Part shown: in pieces, positions 1 to 10,049 of the stretch
Position numbering within the stretch: position 1 is the stretch's first letter
How the letters are laid out: the number at the start of each line of letters is the position of its first letter
NCBI RefSeq assembly: GCF_000003815.2
Contig: NC_049996.1
Coordinates: 16,658,930 to 16,722,929 of the forward strand
Reading direction: 5' to 3'
Length of the DNA: 64,000 bases
From: Branchiostoma floridae
Taxonomy: Eukaryota > Chordata > Leptocardii > Amphioxiformes > Branchiostomatidae
Position numbers and translations under genes: made by a program
The notes under the pieces: model-generated
Seen by the model: only the letters and a program-made list of their open reading frames with translations
Told to the model about the DNA's origin: nothing
Databases searched by the model: none

Positions 1-39
1 TGTTGTATATATATATATAGTGTATATATACGTATATGT

Positions 40-130
40 GAAATTTGTGATCATTGTACAAAATTGCAATTCAGCCGTTAGGCTGCAACAGTTTTTTAAT
101 CCAATAAACCATTTCTCTCTCTCTCTCTCT
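40..130 (+). repeat. LINE 3'-end fragment (CR1/L2-like tail)
   Basis: A short piece has the words 'ttcagccgttaggctgcaa' and 'aataaacc' followed by a CT-rich tail. The same block occurs reverse-complemented at about 1495-1580, downstream of a LINE reading frame, and at about 6255-6350. I read it as the 3' untranslated end of the same LINE family, with its poly(A)-like signal, inserted in plus orientation. There is no coding sequence in the first 280 bases. Confidence 0.5.
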
Positions 131-284
131 AAATTTACATGTCTGTTAGCCTTTTCCTTAGCGATACACAAACATGCTTACTATCAACATCTACATTGTT
201 ACTGTGCCAGATGAATGAATTACCGCTACTATCTAGTATTTCTTTTACATGGTATAATCAGTTTTCTTGATATTATTCATCATA

Positions 285-1335
285 TCATTTTGTTGGGACA
301 ATAGAGCGTCTGCTTGTAAGGGATGTGTGTATACATGTGTCCAGTTGTCTTAACCGCAACCAATACTTAAGTATCCTAACTGAAACATCAACATCTAATG
401 GAAATATTCCGAGTTCAACTTTGCATGCCATGTTGCTGACGTTTCTATCAACTCCTAGAATACTTTTGCAAAAACGGTTGTGAAGCACTTCAACTGGAGA
501 ATTATCCTGCAAGTGGTCTTTACCCCAAATTTCGCTACCATATAGCATGATAGGCTTAATACATGTATCAAAAATTTGCAATAGATTCTTTATAGATATT
601 GGAGAACGGATGAGGGATCTTATACAGAACACAGCTTTACGTGCTTTAAGAGAAAGTTCTTTTTTGGCTAAGGAAAAGTTGCCTGAAGCGGACAAGAACA
701 GACCTAGGTAACAATATGATGTGCTGGTTTCTGTTTGCCTTGAACCGAACAAGAAATTCTCATTTTTTTAATTTACTTATAGTTTCCACCTGGTGCAAAA
801 AATACTTCGTCTGTCTAATGCTAATTGTAACCCTTTCTCTCTATAAAAATGACAACGTCGTCTGCATAAAGTAGACAAAGATACAAGTAAGTTGTGTAGG
901 GTAGGTGGGGAACATTCTGGGGTGCCTAATTCCTTAACTGAGTCGTTGATAAATAAATTGAAAAGTGTGGGGATGACATTGCAACCCTGCTTTACACCTC
1001 TATAAGTTATAGAAGGTGGAGTGAGACCTGATTATGTTTCTATGCAAGTCTGGGGATTCGAGTACATTGATTTAATTAGGCAGGAAAATTTTCCACCAAT
1101 TCCTGAGTCAAGTCAGACTATATCTTAGTCCTTCGTGCCACACTGAATCAAAGGCCTTTTTAAAATCGATAAAGCAGGCATAAAGTTTTCTGTTACTATT
1201 GATATATTTTGATAGTAATGAGTCGATTACAAAAATATTGTAGCGTGTTCCGAAGTTTTTCCTGAATCCTGCTTGGTTTGGGAGATAATTGTGTGTTCAT
1301 CTAGGAAGTTGGTTAGCCGAGTGTTGAGGACTGAT
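285..1335 (-). pseudogene. Degenerate LINE reverse transcriptase fragment
   Basis: Reading the minus strand from about 1335 downwards gives a reverse-transcriptase core. One block reads QAGFRKNFGTRYN and continues to ACFIDFKKAFDSVWHEGLR (about 1290-1125). The catalytic box LLYADDVVIF lies near 875-845. The C-terminal thumb and connection part (285-752) includes LGLFLSASGNFS and PIMLYGSEIWGKD. The family is a non-LTR retrotransposon RT that copies its RNA by target-primed reverse transcription. Stops and frame changes occur between the YADD box and the C-terminal block (about 850-750), so this copy is dead, and its 5' part is missing. The C-terminal domain of a LINE at 44520-45000 looks like the piece missing from this copy, so both may be one family. 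Confidence 0.85.
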
Positions 1336-1500
1336 TCGCGGTTTTCGCGTTAGCCATTTCACCGCGAATTTAAAACCACCGCGAACATTTTTCCATGGCA
1401 TTAAGATACTACAGTGCATGGTGCTACCGCGAAATTTAAACCACCGCGAAAAGTGATTTTTCCCACTACCGCGAAATCAAATCCCCGCAAACTTATAATG
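1325..1500. repeat. Interspersed repeat with 'accaccgcgaa' words
   Basis: The motif 'tttaaaaccaccgcgaac' and variants such as 'aaaccaccgcgaaaag' occur several times in this 170-bp stretch. A weaker relative sits at 63360-63570 ('aatttaaaaccaccgcaaac'). It is a dispersed non-coding repeat of unknown class. No open frame or terminal repeat was identified. Confidence 0.4.
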
Positions 1501-2360
1501 GTTTATTTGTCAACTTGTCAACTTGTCCATATATGTTATACATCTTGCAGCCTCACGGCTGAATTGGTGTAATAACATTACATTCGGAGTTCGATAAAGA
1601 AGGTAAACTTACAAGGTAAACACATACAATAACGAGCGTACTTTAAAATATCAATATTGAGTAGATACACGGTTAAAAGCTATCATTGAATTGCACATAA
1701 AGGTATTGCACATAAAGTAGTCACTTTAACGTTATTGCACTTAAGGTACTAAACTTATAACAAAGAGGCGAATAGTAGTTAGCAGGTTTCAGAGACTATG
1801 ATCACTTGGAGCATTGTATCTTAGTGGGACGAGGAATTCAACAGTCTGGCAATGAATGGTATGCTGCTATTGCGGAAGCGATCAGTTCTAGCGAAGATAG
1901 CGTCAATGTTGTTACATGATCTGGTAATGCGGCCGCTGATCTCTCCGCGGGACAAGGGGAGCCAGTCACGGTAGAGGGAAGAGTTTAGCAGACTGTGTCC
2001 AAACTTGCCGCACAACTGTTCTCGTCTCAACTCCAGTGTGGGGAGGTTAAGCTGGTTGCAGGCCTCTGAGTAGGACGAGTAGTGTTCGCCTAGTATTGTG
2101 CGGCACGCGCGACGTTGTATGTTCTCGATTTGAGCTGTTTGGGCTCTGGATAGACCTGGGCTCCAGGCGGGTGCAGCATATTCGAGTAACGGCCGTACGT
2201 AGCATGTGTACACGGCTAGGAGGTCTTCCTGGGATAGACCAAACTTTTTGAGTTGTCGTAGGAGGAAGAGACGCTTTGAGCTCTGACGGGTGACATGATT
2301 TACATGTTTGTCCCATTTCAGGTCTGCCTGTACAAAAACTCCCAGCAGTTTTGCGACGCG
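1495..2360 (-). pseudogene. 5'-truncated CR1/jockey-like LINE 3' end
   Basis: The minus strand reads open from about 2358 to 1821. It begins VAKLLGVFVQADLKWDKHV, runs through RLFLLRQLKKFGLSQEDL, then YVRPLLEYAAPAWSPGLS and QIENIQRRACRTILG, and ends at a stop at 1821. This is the familiar C-terminal part of CR1/L2/jockey-type reverse transcriptases downstream of the YADD box. The frame closes just upstream and the 5' end abuts an assembly gap, so catalytic motifs are absent from what can be seen. The following 320 bases to about 1495 act as the 3' UTR and carry the 'cagccgtgaggctgcaa' block seen elsewhere in the window. Confidence 0.8.
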
Positions 2361-2446
2361 GACTTAAATGCATTTACAGTAACTTTGCCAGGCAACTCAT
2401 AACAGACAATCCCCCTGTAATTGTTTGGGTCATCTTTAGCGCCACC

Positions 2447-2546
2447 NNNNNNNNNNNNNNNNNNNNNNNNNNNNNNNNNNNNNNNNNNNNNNNNNNNNNN
2501 NNNNNNNNNNNNNNNNNNNNNNNNNNNNNNNNNNNNNNNNNNNNNN
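2447..2546. other. Assembly gap (100 N)
   Basis: One hundred undefined bases, a typical fixed-size placeholder, so the true gap length is unknown. Reading frames drawn through it are meaningless. Confidence 0.99.
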
Positions 2547-3183
2547 CTGGATACCAGGCTAGCAGAATTCTTTATTTGATGTTGTCAATTTAGTCTCTAG
2601 TACAGCATGATACTGTGGCTGTCGATGCGAATGAGTTGTACATTTTGTGTTATACTGCCGTACTATCAACAACAAAGACTTAATCTTCTCGGCAATCTTC
2701 AGAATCTACTCGATAATACTCTTGATTTCAATAGTCTTCCTAAATCAGCCCACATCCATCTACTATCAAGGGGTTTACCTTTCTTGTCATATCATACAGC
2801 AGTATCCTACTTGGTTATATCACACTGAACGACCTGTCACACCTAACATTTGCAAATGTTGCTTGAAGCTATCCATCGCTGTTGGTTCTACTGTGGATGC
2901 TATCTACACCGCAAAGTAGACAGAACAATTAAAAAGTCAGGATAGATCTAATATTTAATGATATTCGGGAGCTATATTACGACTGGATACCAGGCTAGAA
3001 TTCAGCTTCTGAAAGACACCTACTCAGGGAAAACTACTCAAGGAAACAAATATCAACAAAGTGCAAGCTCCGCCCACTTGTGAATTCCAGCATGTACATG
3101 TACAAACCTGTGCACGCAACATCGTTGATTACTTTGGCAATACACACCACTGTGTCAGGTACACCAAGCACATAAGTGCCAAC
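2547..3183. other. 5' flank of the LDLa/DW-repeat gene
   Basis: No gene is supported between the gap and the start codon at 3184. The phrase 'ctggataccaggctag' occurs at 2547 and again at about 2984, so a short direct repeat brackets this flank. A block at 3057-3120 containing 'caagctccgcccacttgt' recurs in intron 1 (see findings). The GC-box-like 'ccgccc' there could belong to a promoter, but no TATA box is convincing. Confidence 0.4.
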
Positions 3184-4899
3184 ATGGCATCCACCTGTTT
3201 CCCCGGGAAGCCCATCATGGTGCTCGGCCTGGTTCTGTTTGCCTGCCTGCTGTCCTCAGGCCATGCCTTTCTCGGGATCGACGACTGGGGCGGAGACTGG
3301 GGTGGAGACTGGAGCGAAGATTGGGGCGAAGATTGGGGAGAAGATTGGGGCGAAGACTGGGGAGAAGATTGGGGCGAAGATTGGGGCGAAGGCGAAAGCG
3401 ACGACAAAGGAGAGGACTGGAGCGAAGATTGGGGCGAAGATTGGGGCGAAGATTGGAGCGAAGATTGGGGAGAAGATTGGGGCGAAGATTGGGGCGAAGG
3501 CGGAAGCGAGGACAAAGGAGAAGACTGGAGCGAAGATTGGGGTGGAGATTGGGGCGAAGACGGAGAAGACTGGAGCGAAGATTGGGGCGAAGATTGGGGC
3601 GAAGATTGGAGCGAAGGCGGAAGCGAAGATTGGAGCGAAGGCGGAAGCGACGACAAAGGAGAGGACTGGAGCGAAGATTGGGGCGAAGACTGGAGCGAAG
3701 ATTGGGGAGAAGATTGGGGCGAAGACTGGAGCGAAGATTGGGGAGAAGATTGGGGCGAAGATTGGGGCGAAGGCGGAAGCGACGACAAAGGAGAAGACTG
3801 GAGCGAAGATTGGGGCGAAGATTGGAGTGAAGACTGGGGCGAAGACTGGGGAGAAGATTGGGGAGAAGATTGGGGCGAAGATTGGGGCGAAGATTGTAGC
3901 GAAGACAGGAGCGAAGATTGGGGCGAAGGCGGAAGCGACGACAAAGGAGAGGACTGGAGCGAAGATTGGGGCGAAGACTGGATCGAAGATTGGGGAGAAG
4001 ACTGGAGCGAAGACTGGAGTGAAGACGGTGGCGAAGACAAGAGCGAAGACAGGAGCGAAGACAGGAGCGAAGACCGGAGCGAAGACTGGAGCGAAGACGG
4101 GAGCGAAGACGCAGGAGACGACTGGAGCGAAGACTGGTACGAATATGGAAACGACGGGAGCGAAGACGGGAGCGAACAGTGCCCCGACCCCGACGATGTC
4201 AGATGTGTGGATAGTGGAGCGTGTATTCGTGTAGTGTTGCGATGTAATGGTGAGGCTGATTGTCAAGACGGTTCCGATGAGAAGGACTGCTGGAACGTTG
4301 AGTGCCCACGTCCCGAGTTTTTCAGGTGTGAAAGTAGCGGAGCCTGTATCAATCCAAAGTGGCGATGTGACGGAGGGAATGATTGCGAAGACGGTTTTGA
4401 TGAGCAGGACTGCTTGAACGAAGAGTGCCCCTACCCCGACGACATTAGGTGTGTTAGTGGAACATGTATCCGTCCAATTGGAAATGTGACGGCGAGGAAA
4501 ACTGTGAAGACGGTTCCGATGAGCAAGACTGTTGGGACCAAGACTGCCACGACCCCAGCGATGTCAGGTGTAAGAGTAGTGGACAGTGTCTCGATGTAAG
4601 GGACCAATGCGACGGTGGCCTTGACTGTGACGACGGTTCCGACGAGCAAGATTGCTGGAGCAAAAACTGTTCCAAGACCGACGATTTCAGATGTGAAAGT
4701 AGCGGAGCCTGTATCTATACAGGGTGGCAATGTGATGATTATGAGGACTGCCCAGACGGTTCAGATGAGAAGTATTGCACAGCCGACACCTGTCTCCTGC
4801 CCAGGTTCTTCTGTGCACCTGATGGTCCCTGCCTCCCGGACACGAGGCGCTGCGATGGGGTTGGGAACTGTGTCGACGGGTCCGATGAGAGTGGCTGTA
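3184..4899 (+). CDS. Exon 1: signal peptide, DW repeat and six LDLa domains
   Basis: The ATG at 3184 is chosen over upstream in-frame codons because it sits in a good context (gccaacATGG) and is followed at once by a classic signal peptide. Residues about 34-331 are the acidic repeat: units EDWG or EDWS broken by EGGSDDKG-type spacers. LDLa domains then follow, recognisable by C-x-SSGACI and the calcium-binding CxDGSDExxC end, for example [11 protein letters not shown]. The third LDLa is split between two frames: frame 1 up to about 4475, frame 3 afterwards. Restoring one A in 'ccaattgg' (4474-4481) would give the expected Pro-Asn-Trp-Lys. The exon ends at the donor gtaagc at 4900. Confidence 0.8.
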
Positions 4900-7218
4900 G
4901 TAAGCTGACCTTACTGTTTTTCTAACCATACAAAACTTGGAGGGAGGTGGTTTATTGTGTGCTATGCGAATGGTTTGACATTGCAAAATCAGACTGGCCC
5001 ATGTGATTACTAGAATACTACATAAGAATTATATTCAAATACAGTCAGTCTCTGCAACTGGGCAATGTTAACATGAGCGTGGACTGCATCCCCTGTTCAA
5101 TTTGCCATATTTCACCGAATTCTACGTAGCAAAGCCTGGTGATTGATTGGAAGGTGCGACGATTTACTTCTCATGACTCTGAAAGACACAAACACACACA
5201 CATAGAGAGACGGGCCCCATCTATACCATTTTTCATGGGGTAACAAGAGAATGCTGATAAATTAAAGATTCTTTCTACCTTATCATCACGTACCCTCACG
5301 CATACACATCAGCTGACCGGCAACACATGGCAACATTAGAGGAAGTCGAATGTCCTAGAATAGATTAGACGCAATTCTGCATATTTAGATGTGCATGATT
5401 GTTCCCATTGTTACATATATGTGTTTCTTACCATGTGACCTGTACTTAGCCCAGTGGGGCAAAAATGTGCAATAAAGGTCTTCATTCATTAACCGGACAA
5501 TGCTGCTTCGCAAGGAAACCAAGCTCCGCCCACTTGTAAACTACGGCATGTACAAAACTGTGCACGCAAGCTCCGACCCTGTTTTCTGACGTTTCCACGT
5601 GTAGCCGGTTGCTTTAGCGTTCTCATATTCCCGTACGTGGACGATCCCAGTCTGTCTATAATTGGCTTTCCTCTTCGTTACAGGTGTGCCCAAACACTGC
5701 TTCTTCACCTGCCGTAACGACGCCACCTGTCTGCCGTCACGTCAGCTGGGGGACGGACGTCAGGACTGCGCTGACGGGGAGGACGAGAGGCCCGGTGACG
5801 GTGAGTCGCACTCGATCGGCATGGCAATCTGTGGTAGCGCGACGCAGTCCTTATACCCCTGTCACATTATCCACGATCGTCGGGCGTATCCATGGAAGAT
5901 CGTCCATATTTAAAATCGACAGAGGGCTACGCGTATTTTTTACCTGAAAACCGTCCCTGTCACATATAAGCCATTCTTTGTTCACTGTACAATTGTTGTG
6001 CAATAAAGTTATTATTATGAGTGAGGCTTGGGCGATTGCCGCAGATTGTCGTCCGATCGATTTTCGCCAAATCTGACAGGGGTATATATTACACAAATCC
6101 ACTGGTTCCCTCGTGACCTCAATGAACAGCGGCTTGCAGGCCGATTTGAGCTTCTCATGAATTAATAAAAGTTCAAACATACCAAAGTACTGTTTTGCAT
6201 TTCAACAGTCCGATGTTGAAAACGTCCGCCTAAATTTCGCCTTTTTTGTATGATTCTGATGATGATGAATGTAGATGGATGGTTTATTAGGTTAATACAA
6301 CTTTTGCAGCCTGTTGGCTGAATTTGTTTAAAATAATATTGCGGCTTCTGTTCAGGAATTCCTTTTCTTTTAATACTTATGATAGACTTGAGACTTTGTT
6401 AGATAGCTCATCAAAATGTGTTTTGTTCTAATTAATGAATGCCCATCTGTTATCACAGTTGAGGAGGCTCTGGGGCGTGAGTGGGGCTCCTGTAGCTACA
6501 GCTGTCCGTCCGTCTACGGTAACGCGTCATGCGTCCCTGACGCGTTCAGGTGTGACGGTGACGCGGACTGTTTGGGGGAGGAGGACGAGCAGAGCTGTGG
6601 AGACGCCGCACCTGTGGAAGATGGCGGAGGGACAGGTGACGGGGGGACTACAGTGGGCCAAGAGCCGACCGCAGAACCGACACGCAGCCAAGGGTCGTTC
6701 GGAAACCAAGCAGGTACGTAAGACCAATGTCATTTTCACAAACACTGTAATAAGATCATTTGATTAATGTATTTACCGTCTATGGAATTTTAACTTGAGA
6801 GTTCATCTGTGTTGGTAAAAGTTATTCTTGAAATAGTTTAACTGTAATTTCCAACACAAAAATTGGACTCACCCAAATTTTCGACGTCGCGACAGCAGTG
6901 GATTGTTCATTCCTTGACAAAGACTGATACTGTGCAGTCGAAATTTTTGTGTTGGAAATTACAGTTTAACTATTTGAAGAATGTCTATGAAATTTGTCAG
7001 CATTTTCGCGAGCAAACATAGGAGTTTGCCACTTTGTCTTCTTCACCTTCGCCTTTTCAGCTACATACTCCTATATATCTAATTATAAAATGTATATACA
7101 TACTTCCTTTCCAGTTGGAGATTTCCATGCTGGGAGCCATGGGGCCCAGAACAAGGCCGTGGTTTGGATGACAGCCGCTGCGCTCGGCGGGCAGATTCTC
7201 TATCGTCTGGCTTTCTAG
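3184..7218 (+). CDS. Secreted acidic Glu-Asp-Trp repeat protein with LDL-receptor A domains (4 exons)
   Basis: This is the gene-level span, with exons 3184-4899, 5684-5800, 6459-6713 and 7115-7218. All junctions are GT-AG and phase 1. If one missing base near 4475 is allowed for, the exons total 731 codons. The protein has a signal peptide ([18 protein letters not shown]..., cut near SGHA), then about 300 residues of D-W-[GS]-E repeat. These are followed by six LDLa domains in exon 1, a four-cysteine degenerate one in exon 2 and a full one in exon 3. The last exon gives a short hydrophobic tail ([20 protein letters not shown]), which might be a GPI-anchor signal. LDLa domains fold around calcium and bind ligands outside the cell; no catalytic domain is seen. 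The specific function is unknown. Confidence 0.8.
3283..4176 (+). repeat. Coding 12-bp minisatellite (Glu-Asp-Trp-Gly/Ser)
   Basis: The basic unit is 12 bp, such as gaagattggggc, giving E-D-W-G. It is arranged in longer blocks of [13 protein letters not shown] separated by [12 protein letters not shown]. Because the unit is a multiple of three and has few stop-prone words, several other frames on both strands are also open by chance. The signal peptide upstream and LDLa domains downstream fix the true frame. Confidence 0.9.
5684..5800 (+). CDS. Exon 2: degenerate LDLa-type module
   Basis: The acceptor is ttcgttacag before 5684 and the donor gtgagt after 5800. The 39-codon exon is phase 1-1 and could be skipped without breaking the frame. 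It reads [15 protein letters not shown], then [12 protein letters not shown]. It keeps the acidic calcium-site-like end but has only four cysteines instead of six, so it is a shortened or diverged LDLa module. Confidence 0.75.
6105..6175 (+). repeat. LINE/SINE 3'-end fragment ('cggcttgcaggccg')
   Basis: This intron 2 segment ('gacctcaatgaacagcgg' to 'gaattaataaa') is closely matched by the reverse complement of 19020-19090. The 3' words include a small palindrome and an AATAAA-like end, as expected for a retroposon tail. Confidence 0.5.
6255..6360 (-). repeat. LINE 3'-end fragment
   Basis: On the minus strand this contains 'ttcagccaacaggctgcaa' followed by 'aataaaccatccat'. It matches the tail of the LINE at 1495-2360 and the fragment at 40-130. 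It lies in intron 2 of the LDLa gene. Confidence 0.5.
6459..6713 (+). CDS. Exon 3: LDLa domain plus Gly/Thr-rich linker
   Basis: The acceptor is gttatcacag before 6459 and the donor gtacgta after 6713. The 255-base exon is phase 1-1. It encodes a six-cysteine module ([27 protein letters not shown]) followed by a low-complexity stretch rich in Gly, Thr, Glu and Pro, probably an extracellular stalk. Confidence 0.75.
6825..6983. mobile_element. Foldback MITE in last intron of the LDLa gene
   Basis: A long inverted repeat: the left arm begins ttcttgaaatagtttaactg and continues to 'ccaacacaaaaatt'. The right arm is its reverse complement, ending at 'gtttaactatttgaagaa'. The arms are about 40 bp around a loop of roughly 80 bp. 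There is no coding capacity, so it is a non-autonomous DNA element of unassigned superfamily. Confidence 0.75.
7115..7218 (+). CDS. Exon 4: hydrophobic C-terminal tail
   Basis: The acceptor is cctttccag before 7115, and the stop TAG ends at 7218. The exon encodes [18 protein letters not shown] and then a mostly hydrophobic end, with no cytoplasmic tail beyond a few residues. That fits a GPI-attachment signal with a small-residue site around GSHGA, or simply a hydrophobic tail. The phase matches exon 3 exactly and gives the gene an intact end, which supports the call. Confidence 0.6.
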
Positions 7219-7389
7219 TCTAGTCATGGTCTCAGCAATGTGACACAATCGTGGTTGAATTGTTATTTAGAAACAATGGCTCATTTTGTGGGATTTTTAT
7301 GAGAAACGTTTTTTTTTAGAAAAGCTTTGCTTGATGTTCCATTTTGAACACCATCTTAAACAAATGTTTGTCATTTTCATCGTCATTTT

Positions 7390-7577
<188 letters not shown>

Positions 7578-7828
7578 CTATATTTAACCCGAGCCAGCGA
7601 GAGATCTTTTTTTGCCAATGAAATTACAAGATAATACAAGATTTAATTGACTTTTAGCTTATTATGTAAATTGTTATCAAAGGTATGCGACACGTATGAC
7701 TAAGATCCATCTTGCTGTGGTACTTGGCCGCATTTGTAACTTTTGACAGACTTCATCTTGCATATGATATACTTGTGACATGCCAGCTGAAGGCAGTAGA
7801 TCTGAATATGTGTAAACACTGGTTACCT

Positions 7829-7882
7829 GTATCTGTATCTATATAGCCGGTATAACCGCCGTTCGGCGTAACACACCAGCTA
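7829..7882 (-). repeat. Retroposon tail ('gtgttacgccgaacggcgg')
   Basis: The reverse complement of this block matches 60858-60905 and is related to the end of the SINE-like copy at 39080-39275 and to 20965-21010. The shared words are 'ctggtgtgttacgcc' and 'ggttataccggctat'. It is a dispersed repeat end, not a gene. Confidence 0.5.
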
Positions 7883-8162
7883 TTACATCTTTGCCTACTG
7901 CTCAGTCGACGTATTAGAGATACATTCACCTTTGTACTTTTTACTTATAAATTTTGATATTTTTCAGCTTACTTCTAACTTTTAATTGTTTTTTGTTTTT
8001 GTTTTAATTTCGTAACATGTTCCGTGTTTTTGGTGAGCTCTTGATAATAAATCTGCTAACCGAGACAGAACGTTTGCTTTTTTGTCCATCTGTATACGCT
8101 AACGTTCTGCTGAAGTTAAGCTGAAGTAACAAAAATGTTCAGCATCTACATCTATTTGATAT

Positions 8163-8343
8163 AGTAGAAGCCAGTTAATTGCACAGCGGATAATCGCACA
8201 CTTCTGTTAATTGCACGAAATCCCCCAATCCCATGGTGGTGCGGTCCAGCTTAATAACTTCTGCACCATTCGGATCAGTGCACGAATTCACTGGCAAATG
8301 TGGTGTGCAATTAAACTTCTACTTGCAGTGACTTTCCCCGTCT
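8163..8343. mobile_element. Tigger/pogo-like MITE, degraded copy
   Basis: Begins 'gtagaagccagttaattgc' and ends 'gcaattaaacttctac', an inverted repeat. It has the same internal sequence as the copies at 37662-38034 and 38127-38295. The CAGTAGAAGCC-type end and TA target in the better copies fit the pogo/Tigger branch of Tc1/mariner. About 175 bp, no transposase. Confidence 0.65.
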
Positions 8344-8483
8344 GACTTTTGACAGGACAACATAGGATTATCTGCAGTTCTACCTACGAACGCAGCAGGT
8401 CGCTCCTAGACGGTTGGTGGTATCGTATAAACAAATCATGATTTGGGTAGTCAGGCTGTTGAAATGGTATTGACCTTTCGAAT

Positions 8484-8697
8484 CTGACCTTTGACACCAA
8501 AGGACCGCTAGTCTGACAAGAAGAACACGTGGCGTCTGGAAGTGTCATTGTCTGGAGAAATTCCGTCTCAAGGTGTTCAGAGAGTTACAAATTAGGACAA
8601 GGCAGACTTCTTACAACTCCAAGACAGACTTCTTGTGGAATACAGACTTCCAGAGTCGCCGGAAAGGTGTGCGAGAACTTTGTTTTCTTCGAAACTT
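8484..8697 (+). promoter_or_regulatory. Conserved block upstream of zinc-finger gene 1 (possible 5' non-coding exon)
   Basis: This 210-bp block is similar to 13386-13605, which lies at a comparable position upstream of the second zinc-finger gene. Shared stretches include 'ctggagaaattccgtctcaa', 'aggacaaggcagac' and 'gcgagaactttgttttcttc'. A possible donor (aag|gtgtgc) falls at 8666/8667. A splice acceptor (tttcttag) lies directly before the ATG at 10050, so a non-coding first exon here spliced to the coding exon is plausible. This is inference from duplication and splice words only. Confidence 0.4.
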
Positions 8698-9127
8698 ATT
8701 GAGGAATTCGATACCAAGCAGATGTATGCTTCGGCCCAAGTTGCTTTCTTGATATATACATTTTTGCGGTCTTTTCTGTGTTTCTACGTCTCCTTCTGAT
8801 GGTTCCGAATGTTTTTAGGAACAGCCTCCCGCTGACATAAATTATGGTGTAACGTTACGATTTCACGTCAGCGGAGAGAGAGCCATAGACATGGGGGGAG
8901 GGGGGCGAGGAGACAGCTGTTGGCGGATGGATACAGTACATTCGGTTTACACATAGCTGGGTCTGTGTTTGATTATGTTTGCTCCAAGTAGGTAGCGTTA
9001 ATTTAGTGTTTAACCTACTTGGTTGAATTGTAAAGGTAGCCATAGGTGCTCATTTAATGTTTAAACTGCTCATGCGTCAAAGGCGAAGGCCCCTGACATG
9101 TTAACAGTTCTCCACCATGCTTGATGC

Positions 9128-9568
9128 TAGGGGTGGGTACTGGTAGCCTGGAGTCCAGCCTTGTTTAGTCGTTAGCTTTATTCCACTCCCGAAGGTCGCT
9201 ACTCGCCAATTAATTTCTTGTTGGACTGGTTCAGAAAAAATGTGTAAAAAAATCAGTGGAACTACCAGATTTTGGACCGATTAGAAAATAAATAGATCAT
9301 ACCAGGAACAGTGGTAGGCGTTCACATGTTTTGGGGCTTACATGGACCAAGAAATCAACAAGCAAAGTAGAGGAGATTTGACAGTCATTTTAACAGGTTT
9401 CTACAGGTAAACTTGGCCATTAGCATAGTTTACATGAAGATAGGATACTCCACCAAACAGAATCTTTTTTACCAAAATGGGCCATTTTTGTGTGTATTTC
9501 AGGTCCAGGTTCAGGTCTGGACCTGAACTGTACCCTATCTGAATTTTCTGTACCGGTACCCACCCCTA
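9128..9568. mobile_element. hAT-like non-autonomous DNA transposon (441 bp)
   Basis: The ends are inverted repeats: TAGGGGTGGGTACTGG at the left and CCGGTACCCACCCCTA at the right. The flanks are 8-bp near-duplicates, cttgatgc (9120-9127) and cttgatac (9569-9576). An 8-bp target duplication with short ends is the signature of the hAT superfamily. No transposase is encoded. Confidence 0.75.
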
Positions 9569-9744
9569 CTTGATACATGTCCAGAGGTCGGGGTGCATAT
9601 GTCAGAGGTCTTCACCTTTGACCTGCGCAGACTTGTGGGACTGCAGTTATGACAAGTTGTCCCACCAAGGTGCTACCCGAGCAAGGCCGTTTTGTCGATA
9701 ATATACCTATTAACTCTTCACTCATTACAAATAGTTAGCTACAT

Positions 9745-10030
9745 GGGTCATTACCAAATGTTACATCTGTTGTTACACAACGCCGACTACTCCTTACCAG
9801 CCATGTGGCTCGTAGTATAGAGCCAGCTGGAAAACTCCTGTTCTGGACACCTGATTTCTCTAAGAAACGTGTTGGTGGCCCAAGGCTAACTTTGAAGAAA
9901 CTTATTGAGTCAGAAACTGGTCTAGAGGGCCTGGGACTTCTCACCGCGATGAAAGACAGACTGTTCTGGAAGACAAACTTTACTTGCTGCACCTCATAGA
10001 GGATGATTAATGATGATGATGATGATGAAC
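9745..10030 (+). pseudogene. RTE-like LINE C-terminal fragment with (ATG)n tail
   Basis: One plus-strand frame reads RRLLLTSHVARSIEPAGK, then KRVGGPRLTLKKLIESETGL, then LLTAMKDRLFWKT before a stop at 9999. This is the very C-terminal segment of RTE-type and related LINE proteins (GRPRLTLKKLI...TAMKDRxxW). A short (ATG)n/(GAT)n run at 10009-10027 forms the usual simple-repeat tail. Only the last 85 or so codons remain. The element ends about 25 bases before the acceptor of zinc-finger gene 1, so it is not part of that gene. Confidence 0.65.
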
Positions 10031-10049
10031 TCTTCTCAACTTTTCTTAG

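Noticed and set aside
3129-4266. Long minus-strand and alternative plus-strand frames (Ser/Gln-rich, Ala/Pro/Phe-rich, Lys/Ala-rich) over the DW repeat
   Set aside because: Shadows of the 12-bp coding repeat. The true frame is fixed by the signal peptide and LDLa domains.
9805-9999. Possible upstream coding exon of zinc-finger gene 1
   Set aside because: The frame matches the C-terminus of LINE proteins and ends in a stop followed by a simple-repeat tail.
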